NCBI GenBank assembly: GCA_964531225.1
Contig: CAZHDB010000016.1
Coordinates: forward strand, 1-31,641
Reading direction: 5' to 3'
Length of the DNA stretch: 31,641 bases
Origin: CAZHDB01 sp964531225
GTDB taxonomy: Archaea; Thermoproteota; Thermoprotei_A; Sulfolobales; Desulfurococcaceae
Program-made: the position numbers and the translations under genes
Notes under the pieces: model-generated
What the model saw: only the letters and a program-made list of their open reading frames with translations
What the model was told of the DNA's origin: nothing
Databases searched by the model: none
In this document: positions 17,301 through 24,076 of the stretch, piece after piece
Numbering within the stretch: the first letter of the stretch is position 1
How the letters are laid out: each line of letters opens with the position of its first letter

Positions 17301-17448
17301 AATAGTGTATTTCACCACAAATATACAATGGCCAAACCCCAAGTATATTAGATATACTTCGAACTATTAAAACAATATAAAGAATAATAGCTGTAAACAA
17401 AGGAAGCAATAAAATAAAAATGATACATAAGATCCTTTTAAAGAGCAT
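14383..17448 (-). CDS. GH35 beta-galactosidase, membrane-anchored
   Basis: Removes terminal beta-galactose from galacto-oligosaccharides. The 1021-residue protein starts with a signal/anchor helix (residues 4-28), so the catalytic part should face outside. GH35 barrel at about 38-360: WPLYICGEIHYFRVP, RAGGNCVSIYIPWNWHSP, ARPGPYICSEWDSGGHPNWL, acid/base E188 in QVENEYF, nucleophile E260 in MFAELEGGWY, and YMFHGGSNPGYYTG. The long C-terminal half (about 370-1021) is beta-rich and includes jelly-roll domains typical of large GH35 enzymes (for example GFCDYAVLSINGVHTASGYHY and DSWGARLLVFVNGHLVGRLG). It is convergent with the permease operon and completes the galactan pathway by context. Whether it prefers beta-1,4-galactose is inferred. 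Confidence 0.9.
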   Translation of the reverse strand: MLFKRILCIIFILLLPLFTAIILYIVLIVRSISNILGVWPLYICGEIHYFRVPKPLWRDRLLKLKRAGGNCVSIYIPWNWHSPREDIVDFEDKYRQWHVAKYYSRNLADFLEQASRLGLKVIARPGPYICSEWDSGGHPNWLYTKTSKLRSLDPLYIEYTRKWYEEVYRVLKLFIERNIVTAIQVENEYFWGNEKYIEELYNIVKRLDPNMLVFTNENYYLSSVPNTIDDYPAPWNIKPFEEKVRRYLSHQPGLFKMFAELEGGWYRSTRYGYNPTNRLSIPAEWTELLIKTAFAMGLDNFNIYMFHGGSNPGYYTGKYIDSSYDFEASIREWGELSERYYKVKRVFMFMDSFKDLIMETKPVQGVIKPASSNCSEVFTRIGEHGKIIVLRNKSDFTCYEKLVYGDKIIPEKAQIRVPPRYAKTILLDLVIKESPFKISYTTGEVLLKKNIDNGTSVLVVYGDPGELTETRITCREEIKQVYTWGDVSYQVDASRKIATIEARHGRSDTIFLAESLSGSRLVIVYTTRFRAERTWVLDNTVIISNAYYIGEYGVHGNSICLESELDRASCGEATIITPLELEEALMGESGLELKKIVDGVYKVHIPYVYCREQEALTYQTNRATLIEDPIWDKMKPIPPASPLEKNGFYENGIYVYKVRFEINGSILGKLSNKIIALAGFCDYAVLSINGVHTASGYHYIEGDATKSLKEGINEAVIVLEATGHPNDGLLYVPNGVYTGMYLGKKQDIPINTWYKYGLKLETGPEFDFAEFLSKPMQVLKTLSKLDYRGLTRVSFIDTSGLYIGEIYIDNPKYHYIFDPGEAFYYNHYHRILLFINDVYVGAVIGPIEITSYLKPGLNKIALFVEWGIASPVIRVFEYKVDGEWFLQEGTHGLVNEWYRKPIPGGHEILLPIILEDMAGRVIWVRTRMRYDREPSTKHPVKIFIDSWGARLLVFVNGHLVGRLGDDSAGKELYVPEPALRKGVNDISLLAIISSNNAGIGGIGLREVYRHEVKEICFYERT

Positions 17449-17484
17449 GAATTGAGGTCCGAGATTATGTAATTACTTGACGAT

Positions 17485-18015
17485 TTACTGATCTATGTGT
17501 ATTTTGCGTGTTTCTTGTGTCTTTCTACCTCTATACTCTCTTCCAACGGAGATGAATACATGTCCAAGTGTGATAAATGCTATTATAATTAGGATCGACT
17601 GGAATAATGGAGATAAGTCTACATGATAGTATAGATTGTATTCACTAATATAGCCCTCGGATCTACCGAAATTAAATATTGTCAATACTATGTAAAGCAT
17701 TAATAATCCTATTAAACTATCAAGGGCTCTACCATAAGGTACGTGTCTTACCAAGAACGTTCCTATAATAGACAATACTATGAATATTAGGATAATCCTA
17801 ATATTGACTAGTTCAAGGCTAACTAATGAGCTTATATCAATACCTTCTAATCCACTAGCTTGAATAAGGTATGGAATAATATAATATATTACTAGTCTAA
17901 ACAATACAATGTAGTATATTGAGTAATAAACTAGTCCTTTAACAATACCTAATGATATAGTCTTAGACAATTCCTTAGCAGTCAAGGGCTTTGTCTCATA
18001 AATCATACCTATCAA
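17485..18015 (-). CDS. Membrane protein of unknown function, four helices
   Basis: A 176-residue protein with a short cytosolic start (MIYETKPLTAKELSKTIS) and about four hydrophobic segments near residues 25-50, 70-85, 100-115 and 138-158, ending in a basic tail (REYRGRKTQETRKIHIDQ). No family is recognised and there are no enzymatic motifs. Its ATG overlaps the TGA of the upstream gene (ATGA at 18015-18012), so the two are translated together and probably work as a pair. Which compartment the loops face is not determined. Confidence 0.65.
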   Translation of the reverse strand: MIGMIYETKPLTAKELSKTISLGIVKGLVYYSIYYIVLFRLVIYYIIPYLIQASGLEGIDISSLVSLELVNIRIILIFIVLSIIGTFLVRHVPYGRALDSLIGLLMLYIVLTIFNFGRSEGYISEYNLYYHVDLSPLFQSILIIIAFITLGHVFISVGREYRGRKTQETRKIHIDQ

Positions 18016-18794
18016 CCCCCTAATTGAAACAATGCAATCTGCGCATCATAAACCATGATCTTAATATACTTTACATTATCAAGATCGATATCTGTAACAT
18101 CTATGGAAACCTCGTATTTACTGCTAGGATCAACATAGAAGTCTTCACAATATTTTTCTAATAAAACATCCTTATTTCTATCTAACAATACTATTCTAAT
18201 AGGTAATTTAACAGTGTTTTTAGATGATGTAATACTAAAGACTAAGTAATCTATATTTTGGTGTCTCACGACACGTATGTCTTCGATCGCTATGCCTGTC
18301 TGGCTTAGAATAGTTGATAAGTTAGCTATTGGCTGTACTAATTTTATCACACCTATATCCGTATCGATTATAGCTGTAAGATATACTTGCTCCCCAATAT
18401 CTTGTTTTCCAACTAAAAACCTCATAGTCAATGGCTGGTTCATAAATGGTTCATCGAGTGATTTTATTTCTATTCTCCCAATAGTATTATTCATCCACGA
18501 TATTTCTAAAACAGGGCCCTTAACTGGTACTTCTTTATCCCATGTAATATTAATTACGGCTTTTACTAAAACCTCGATCTTTCCATCATTAACTTGAGTT
18601 ATATTAATAGACTCTATCCTATAATTCATTCTTATAGATGATAATGCCTCAAACATAGGCAGAATATTGTTTTGAAAATTAGATACTAATTGATATACAT
18701 GTAAGGCTGCAATAGCATAGAATACTATTCCGGCTACTATTAAGGCCGTAAATAATACTTTATTGTACACTAAGCTGATCACCATTAATAACAT
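18012..18794 (-). CDS. Single-anchor membrane protein with external beta domains, unknown function
   Basis: Residues 12-36 form one membrane helix, followed by a mostly beta-strand extracellular part to residue 260. Two halves can be seen. Residues about 50-150 (INITQVNDGKIEVLVKAVIN) resemble the general pattern of LEA14/WHy-like beta domains. Residues about 165-255 (IEDIRVVRHQNIDYLVFSIT) have a similar strand rhythm and end in YDAQIALFQLGG. No catalytic or metal motifs are visible. It overlaps the next gene by an ATGA. The homology suggestion is weak; function is unknown. Confidence 0.65.
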   Translation of the reverse strand: MLLMVISLVYNKVLFTALIVAGIVFYAIAALHVYQLVSNFQNNILPMFEALSSIRMNYRIESINITQVNDGKIEVLVKAVINITWDKEVPVKGPVLEISWMNNTIGRIEIKSLDEPFMNQPLTMRFLVGKQDIGEQVYLTAIIDTDIGVIKLVQPIANLSTILSQTGIAIEDIRVVRHQNIDYLVFSITSSKNTVKLPIRIVLLDRNKDVLLEKYCEDFYVDPSSKYEVSIDVTDIDLDNVKYIKIMVYDAQIALFQLGG

Positions 18795-18842
18795 AATTTA
18801 TTTTATAGATTATTTTCGTTGAGAAGGATTTTAACATTTACC

Positions 18843-18962
18843 TTAGCTACTAATACAGCCCTCTACCTCATAGTTAATCACAGGATCCAAAGCATCTTTT
18901 GCAACAACATCACCTATAAAATACTTCACTATTACGTTACTATCAATAAATGCCAAATTCAT
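18843..18962 (-). pseudogene. VapC (PIN toxin) N-terminal fragment
   Basis: An ATG at 18962 opens 39 codons starting MNLAFIDSNVIVKYFIGD, the first strand and catalytic Asp of a PIN-domain VapC ribonuclease, continuing AKDALDPVINYEVEGCISS to a TAA at 18843. A complete VapC has about 130 residues with three further acidic residues, so only the first third remains and no toxin can be made. It directly follows an AF2212-type antitoxin frame. Confidence 0.65.
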
Positions 18963-18997
18963 CTTCGGCTTCCCTCAAAACATCTTCTAAAACTCTC

Positions 18998-19255
18998 TTA
19001 TCTAAACGTAATGAGCCAAATCTCCTCTGCTAGTCCTCTCCTTAGTATTCTAACATAGAAGATCTCACCCTTTCTAGCATCGATCCTATTAAGAGGCTTT
19101 AGAACTCCTCCTTCATACTTCACCTGTATAACCTTAGACAAGATTAAGTACCCTCCACTTTTTCTCTCATTTAGGTCCAATATTTTACCAACTTCTCTAG
19201 CGCTTTCTTCTAAAATATTATTAAGTAGATCGTTATTATTCAGGATAGCTTGCAT
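18998..19255 (-). CDS. AF2212/DUF104-type antitoxin, likely frameshifted at its C-terminus
   Basis: Residues 41-70, VIQVKYEGGVLKPLNRIDAR and on to VRILRRG, match the short beta domain of AF2212-like antitoxins that partner VapC toxins. The open frame ends AEEIWLITFR, but one base shifted the next codons read FGSLRLDKRVLEDVLREAED followed by EFGIY and a stop that overlaps the vapC start, exactly the expected toxin-binding tail. So a single-base change near 19023 truncated the protein. The 38 residues before the core are longer than usual, and a TTG just before the core may be the original start. With its toxin also broken, the pair is probably dead. Confidence 0.6.
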   Translation of the reverse strand: MQAILNNNDLLNNILEESAREVGKILDLNERKSGGYLILSKVIQVKYEGGVLKPLNRIDARKGEIFYVRILRRGLAEEIWLITFR

Positions 19256-19527
19256 CTAAAGAGCCATTAACTGTACCATATACGAGATAATAGGTATGAA
19301 TTCTAAACTACAACTATAATTGTCGTATCTATTCCAAGGTGATATCAGTACATGAGGAAATGTATTTAAGTACCAGCCTCCGAAATCAACAGTCAGGTTG
19401 ACTCATTGTTTGATTTTAATAGAGATTCTTAGGGTAATCCTTAACATGAAAGAACAATGTCCTCATTGGAAATAGCAAGAAAAACTTATTAACATCTGAA
19501 TGAGTATTCATATGACTGGTGATTCAT

Positions 19528-19884
19528 TTGAAGGGCCTCATACTATGTGTATGTCAGGGTACATGCCCCTCGTTTCAGAAAATGAATGTTTTCGAAGTCC
19601 TAAATCATTTTAGGAGAAATAAGAAAGTAGACTTTGCATTGATCCATCCACAGCTCTGTGCAGATGATGGAGATAATTTCTGGAGAGTATTATTGGGAGA
19701 AGGCGGTAGTAGAATAGACAAGATTGTGGTAGCTGGCTGCGATCCAGTTATGCAGAAGAAGATGTTTGGCTGGGTATTCAGGGAACTAGGCTTTGACGAA
19801 TCTAAATTCACTGGTGTCGAAATTAGAAATATGACTACTGAGGAAGCTATCAAAGCTATTGAGAAGGCTATTGAGGAGGGTTAA
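19528..19884 (+). CDS. Stand-alone HdrA N-terminal-like Fe-S/redox protein
   Basis: About 118 residues with five cysteines in the pattern of the N-terminal domain of heterodisulfide reductase subunit A: LILCVCQGTCPSF at the start, FALIHPQLCADDG in the middle and IVVAGCDPVMQKKMFGWVFR later, then FTGVEIRNMTTEEAI. In HdrA this domain precedes the flavin domain and carries an iron-sulfur cluster; here it is free-standing with no FAD domain. The start is TTG at 19528, with GGTGAT at 19518-19523 as ribosome site; GTG at 19519 is an alternative. It overlaps the ferredoxin gene by one base (TAATG), so the two are surely an operon. It probably passes electrons with the ferredoxin; the partner enzyme is unknown. 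Confidence 0.65.
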   Translation: MKGLILCVCQGTCPSFQKMNVFEVLNHFRRNKKVDFALIHPQLCADDGDNFWRVLLGEGGSRIDKIVVAGCDPVMQKKMFGWVFRELGFDESKFTGVEIRNMTTEEAIKAIEKAIEEG

Positions 19885-20096
19885 TGAACATGGCTAAAAA
19901 CTGGTATCCAATCATAGACTATGACAAATGCAATGGATGCCTATCATGCCTCAATTTCTGTCCTCACGATGTTTTTGAACTGGGATCCGACGGTAAACCG
20001 ATAGTTGCTAGGCCAGAAAACTGTGTAGAGTTTTGCCGCGGATGCCAAAAGATCTGTCCAACAAAAGCAATAACATATTACGGAGAACGTAGCTAG
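19884..20096 (+). CDS. Ferredoxin, 2x[4Fe-4S]
   Basis: A 70-residue cytosolic electron carrier. The first cluster motif is C16-x2-C19-x2-C22-x3-C26-P; the second is C47-x3-C51-x2-C54-x3-C58-P, with one extra residue between its first two cysteines. The cysteine arrangement predicts two [4Fe-4S] clusters. Its start overlaps the stop of the HdrA-like gene, so it is the likely redox partner of that protein. An in-frame ATG at 19890 is an alternative start. A T-run (CTTATTTTTC, 20109-20118) after the stop may end the transcript. Confidence 0.88.
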   Translation: MNMAKNWYPIIDYDKCNGCLSCLNFCPHDVFELGSDGKPIVARPENCVEFCRGCQKICPTKAITYYGERS

Positions 20097-20150
20097 GACA
20101 GTTCATCACTTATTTTTCATTAACTAAGCCCATTATTTTAAATAGAAGCT

Positions 20151-20175
20151 CATATATAACTAGATCGGAAAGTTA
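20151..20175 (+). promoter_or_regulatory. TATA box with small inverted repeat ahead of the ArsR gene
   Basis: CATATATAA (20151-20159) is a TATA candidate. TAACT (20157-20161) and AGTTA (20171-20175) form a short inverted repeat overlapping it, where a self-regulating ArsR protein could bind. The arms are only five bases, so this is suggestive. AGGGGGA ahead of the ATG at 20218 is the ribosome site. Confidence 0.3.
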
Positions 20176-20217
20176 ATTCTCTGCCAGCCAAATATTTATT
20201 CCTAGGGGGACAATGAT

Positions 20218-20595
20218 ATGCCCAGTAAAATAGATCTATCTGGACTGATCACTGAATTAGAGAAAGAGGGATCATGTAAACTTGAACAATTACCTTTGGG
20301 AAAAGAGCTATTAATACCAGGACCGGAGGCAGGGAGAATTAGTAAGGTTCTCAGGATACTATCCGATCGTAATAGGCTTAGAATATTGCTCCTACTCTAC
20401 TATAATGGCTCACTACCAGTATGTATAATATCAAGAGCATTGAAACTAGAACAAACACTAGTATCTCATCACTTGAAAACACTCAAAGCATCAGGACTTG
20501 TAAAGTACGATAGAATAGCCAAGTACAGACTATATAAACTAACAAACTATGCTAGTAAAATAATCCATACAATTCTAGAAACAATATTGAAATAA
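20218..20595 (+). CDS. ArsR-family transcriptional regulator
   Basis: A 125-residue winged-helix DNA-binding protein. Residues 40-108 form the domain: ISKVLRILSDRNRLRILLLL, then LPVCIISRALKLEQTLVSHH with the recognition helix, and LKASGLVKYDRIAKYRLYKL as the wing. C69 occupies the place of the metal-sensing CxC of classic ArsR proteins, but only one Cys is there; C20 near the N-terminus could be a second ligand. The ligand is unknown: metal, sulfur species or redox state are options. It has its own promoter 120 bases after the ferredoxin gene, which makes the Fe-S operon a natural target, by inference. Confidence 0.85.
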   Translation: MPSKIDLSGLITELEKEGSCKLEQLPLGKELLIPGPEAGRISKVLRILSDRNRLRILLLLYYNGSLPVCIISRALKLEQTLVSHHLKTLKASGLVKYDRIAKYRLYKLTNYASKIIHTILETILK

Positions 20596-20702
20596 AGACC
20601 AACAATAAGTGATAAGACCAAGAAACGATAAGAATTGACAAAATAGCTCCCGAAGCAAAGTAATAATCGTAATTGTTGTTAATAAAGCTCTATTGATACC
20701 CC

Positions 20703-21020
20703 CTATGCTAACTTGATCTTAACTCCTCGAAGACGTTCAAACTCCCTCTTGCTGAGAATGTGGATTTCTAGAGGATAATATTGTGGTATGCCTTTTGCCT
20801 CGAGTATCTCCCATATCTTAGCCAGCATCCCAGCCCTATCCTTGGGGGTATCCTCTAGTACCACGGCTATATCTATATCACTTAATACTGTAAGCCTATC
20901 CTCGGCAGCACCGCCAAAAACATAGATCTCTGCATCTGGATAGAGCTCTTTAATAACAGTTGCAACATTAGTTGCTACGACTCTCCACTTACTTAGAAGT
21001 TTAAGTCTTCCCTCCGGCAA
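20703..21020 (-). CDS. MNT-type minimal nucleotidyltransferase
   Basis: A 105-residue single domain with Y-V-F-G36-G37 in place of the usual G-S, then S47-D48-I-D50, and a third acid E85 in LEIHIL. In HEPN/MNT pairs this partner adds AMP to the HEPN protein or neutralises it. Gly37 in place of Ser occurs in other members and does not by itself mean loss of activity. Its start lies inside the end of the HEPN gene (20-base overlap), so the two are translated together. Confidence 0.8.
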   Translation of the reverse strand: MPEGRLKLLSKWRVVATNVATVIKELYPDAEIYVFGGAAEDRLTVLSDIDIAVVLEDTPKDRAGMLAKIWEILEAKGIPQYYPLEIHILSKREFERLRGVKIKLA

Positions 21021-21384
21021 AGAGCTTCTCCTCCAACTCCTTGAGTTTCCCTATGACGTCTCGAGCTATCTCAACTAACATGCTGGCAGTAGCCCTAGTA
21101 TACTCAGCCAAGCCATATGTGGCTCTAGTGTGAGCGTCACTAAGCTCTGCTAGCTCCCTTCTCTTTCTTCTCACGTATTCTACTAGTATTTCAGCCTCTT
21201 TTCGAAAACCCTCCTCTAGTAAAGCAGAGATCAATACACCTAGAAGCTCTCTTAGATTATTGCTTCTAACCTCCTCACCTAGGATCCTATATAGTAATGA
21301 CTTGAGATATAATTGAGCAGCATACTCAGCCTCGCGGGCAGCAGTATCATAATCGCCTTCCTCAAGAGCTCTCTCTCGGCCCAT
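21001..21384 (-). CDS. HEPN-domain protein, 5' end frameshifted
   Basis: A helical protein paired with the MNT gene. The open part reads LEEGDYDTAAREAEYAAQLY, typical of the first HEPN helices (nucleotide-binding or RNase fold), then LVEYVRRKRRELAELSDAHT. The ATG at 21384 gives 127 residues but begins in mid-helix. In another frame an ATG at 21452 (or 21419) encodes SMLLRKRALNALKWAERE, the expected beginning of this family. The two frames meet in a GAGAGAGA tract at about 21373-21382; removing one GA unit yields a continuous KWAERALEEGDYDTA. The gene is therefore a recent frameshift or a case of repeat-length switching. The usual R-x4-H motif of toxic HEPN proteins is not evident. Confidence 0.7.
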   Translation of the reverse strand: MGRERALEEGDYDTAAREAEYAAQLYLKSLLYRILGEEVRSNNLRELLGVLISALLEEGFRKEAEILVEYVRRKRRELAELSDAHTRATYGLAEYTRATASMLVEIARDVIGKLKELEEKLFAGGKT

Positions 21385-21452
21385 TTCAGAGCATTGAGAG
21401 CTCTCTTACGTAATAACATAGAATATTCTCCACTCAAAATCCTAGCCACCAT

Positions 21453-21792
21453 CTACCATTTATACAATTTAGGACAATTAACATTTTCCAGCTAAGCATT
21501 CATGTATACTCAGGAACCTGCCCATATGCAAAGTTGTAATATTTCATAGTCATTGAGTTAAGGTACATAGATATTTTTCCAAAAGAATGGATAGATTATT
21601 CCCATATACTCAATAGATGCATTTAATATATTCTTGATTAAAGATCAAAAGAAAATTCAGTTACATTAATATATTCGATCTATGTTTCCTCTAATGAGTG
21701 TTTTATTGATGCCTACTTTTAGTCACTATAATAGAATATTTTTATATCTTATAGACAGCGTATGTTTTGTATAGTATAAGTGGGGAAGTATT
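21453..21792. other. Intergenic region between HEPN and ABC transporter genes
   Basis: AT-rich, with no gene or relic that I could find on either strand. The only feature is a TATA candidate TTTTTATATCTT at 21739-21750 for the exporter operon starting at 21793. Confidence 0.5.
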
Positions 21793-22716
21793 TTGGAGGA
21801 ATTATTAGTTGTAGATGGTGTTTGGAAAAAGTTTGGAGATAAGGTTGTATTGAAGAATGTTAGTCTCATTGTCCATAGTGGTGAAGTTGTTGGATTACTT
21901 GGTCCTAATGGTGCTGGCAAGACGACATTGCTTAGGATAATATCCGGTGTACTAAAGCCCGATCAGGGGAGGATATCTATTAAGGGATTAGATCCAATAG
22001 ATCCAGAGGCCAGGAAATTAATTGGGTTTTGTCCACAGGAACCAGGGCTTATTCCTGATCTAACTGGTTTTGAGAATATGTTGTTTTATGCAAGACTACA
22101 GGGACTGGATGGTAAGAACGTTATTAATAGGATCAAGGAGTTATCAGGGATAATGGGTCTAACTAATGATATGGATAGGCTTGTAAGGAAGTACTCTGGT
22201 GGTATGAAGAAGAAGCTTGGCCTAGCAACAACCCTTATCCATGATCCTGAGATACTTATATTGGATGAGCCTACGACAGGAATGGATCCAGGTGTTAGGA
22301 GAGAGGTTTGGAGGATTATTGAGGAAGAGCGTAAACGGGGCAAGGGCATTCTTATTGCAACTCATTATATGGAGGAAGCTGATGCCTTATCGGATAGAGT
22401 ATACATTATTGACCAGGGCAGGATCATAGCTAGTGGATCGCCTGAGGAACTCAAGTCAAAGTATGGGCCAACTGCTGTTATAACTATTGAATTTTATAGG
22501 CAACCAAGAAATCTTGATAGCGTTCTTCAGAGGATTGGTTTAAAGTATATAGTTGATGGTGATAATGTAAGGATTCATTCAAGTGATCCTGATAGGGATG
22601 TTCCAGGGATCGTAGCCTTGATCCATGAGGCTGGTGGTACGATAAGGAGTCTTAGAGTCGCTAAGCCTACTCTAGAGGATGTATTTCTAAAGCTTACTGG
22701 GAGGAGGATTGAGTAG
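21793..22716 (+). CDS. ABC transporter ATP-binding subunit (ABC-2 exporter type)
   Basis: Energises the membrane protein encoded next. All nucleotide-binding motifs are intact: Walker A GPNGAGKTT (37-45), Q-loop Q82 in CPQEPGLIPDL, signature YSGGM (134-138), Walker B ILILDE (154-159) with TTGMDPG, and switch H191 in ATHYMEEADALSD. Residues 220-307 form the C-terminal extension common in drug/daunorubicin-type exporters. The start is TTG at 21793; GGGGA lies 8-12 bases ahead. The permease gene starts two bases after the stop, so they form one operon. The substrate is unknown (drugs, lipids or peptides are typical). Confidence 0.92.
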   Translation: MEELLVVDGVWKKFGDKVVLKNVSLIVHSGEVVGLLGPNGAGKTTLLRIISGVLKPDQGRISIKGLDPIDPEARKLIGFCPQEPGLIPDLTGFENMLFYARLQGLDGKNVINRIKELSGIMGLTNDMDRLVRKYSGGMKKKLGLATTLIHDPEILILDEPTTGMDPGVRREVWRIIEEERKRGKGILIATHYMEEADALSDRVYIIDQGRIIASGSPEELKSKYGPTAVITIEFYRQPRNLDSVLQRIGLKYIVDGDNVRIHSSDPDRDVPGIVALIHEAGGTIRSLRVAKPTLEDVFLKLTGRRIE

Positions 22717-22718
22717 AA

Positions 22719-24026
22719 ATGAAGTGGTGTAGGATAAAGGCATTTATTGTATCTGGTATTAAGACTACTTTTAGGGAAAAATCGTCTATATTCTGGGTAT
22801 TTGTATGGCCTATAATTCTTACTTTTATGGTAGCTTATGTCTTTATTCCTCCAAGTGTTGGCCAGCCAGTTACATTGGATTTGGGTGTAGTAAACCTTGA
22901 TCATAGTGAGTCTCCATTTAATGGTACGGCCTTTATTGATGTGTTGAAGGATATAGAGTATAATGGTACGAAACTATTTAATGTAAAACTTTATGATAAT
23001 GAGACTAAATTAGTAGATGACTTAAGGAAGGGAAGACTTGGCGCAGGCATAGTAATTCCTGATGGCTTTGGTGAAAATATAACCTTTGCTCAAGCTAAAC
23101 TCGTAGTCTATGTTAGTGGCGGCGACATATATTCTATACAGGTAAATAGAGCTGTTTTATCCGAATTCCTGCATGCCTTCTCAGTAAATGTGGGTTTGAA
23201 GAAGATAGAGATGACAATGAAGTATATGAATATGTCGTATACAAATATGTCCTATGTACCAGCTAATATGACGGCACAAGTGCCTTGGAGTAATAAGAGC
23301 CTTATAGAGTTTCTAGAGGATTATTTTAAAGGACTAGTCTTACCAGTTAATTCAACTATTATTGAGGAAACACCTGAGGCTTTATCAGATAGACCATCTA
23401 TTGTTGGCTGGTTTGTACTTGGAGCACTTGGTATGATGATGCTTTATTCAGGCTTCTTAGTTGGTGCAGTAGCTGTTGTTGAGGAGAAGGAGCGAGGTAG
23501 TCTTGAGAGAATATTGTCTACGCCAGCTACTGAAACAGATATGCTTATAGGTAAGACTATATCAGGACTAATAGTCTTGACACTATCATCTATAGCAATA
23601 ATTATTACAGGAGTATTTGTTGCAGGGGCAAAGATTACATGGAATCCACTTGAAATAACTGATTGGCTCGTACCATTAAACCTTTTACTAATAGGCTTAA
23701 TGACTATAGGCATAGGCCTCGTACTATCGCTTCTAAGCAAGACAAGTAGTGGAGCATCAAGTATGGCTACAATCCTTGGCCTATTCTTTGCATTTACAGC
23801 AGGAATATGGTTCCCGAGAGAATGGATGCCGGGGCCAATGAGGATTCTTGCAGACATATTCCCCGTAACATGGGCACTAGATACTATCAGAGACATCGTT
23901 ATATACAATATAGAGTTCAATGAAGCCATGGTTAATACAATAAGAAGCATCATTGTAACAATAATAATATTTGCAGCGGGTATAATGGCTTATAAGAAAG
24001 CTGTAAGAAAATATATTGAACAATAG
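22719..24026 (+). CDS. ABC-2 type transporter permease
   Basis: Membrane partner of the ATPase encoded upstream. One helix near residues 24-43 (IFWVFVWPIILTFMVAYVFI) is followed by a long external domain (about 45-225) with many Asn-x-Thr/Ser sites, then about five helices from residue 228 to the end. The cytosolic loop VVEEKERGSLERILSTPATE and the later TAGIWFPREWMPGPMRIL are hallmark segments of ABC-2 permeases. Length (435) and topology fit the family. Exported substrate unknown. Confidence 0.9.
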   Translation: MKWCRIKAFIVSGIKTTFREKSSIFWVFVWPIILTFMVAYVFIPPSVGQPVTLDLGVVNLDHSESPFNGTAFIDVLKDIEYNGTKLFNVKLYDNETKLVDDLRKGRLGAGIVIPDGFGENITFAQAKLVVYVSGGDIYSIQVNRAVLSEFLHAFSVNVGLKKIEMTMKYMNMSYTNMSYVPANMTAQVPWSNKSLIEFLEDYFKGLVLPVNSTIIEETPEALSDRPSIVGWFVLGALGMMMLYSGFLVGAVAVVEEKERGSLERILSTPATETDMLIGKTISGLIVLTLSSIAIIITGVFVAGAKITWNPLEITDWLVPLNLLLIGLMTIGIGLVLSLLSKTSSGASSMATILGLFFAFTAGIWFPREWMPGPMRILADIFPVTWALDTIRDIVIYNIEFNEAMVNTIRSIIVTIIIFAAGIMAYKKAVRKYIEQ

Positions 24027-24076
24027 CCTAGTCATAAAGCAATGATAGTATTTTCCAAGAGAATTCCAGACCCATT

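Noticed and set aside
18819..19058. Plus-strand 79-codon frame
   Set aside because: It lies opposite the VapC and antitoxin remnants, which match known families on the other strand.
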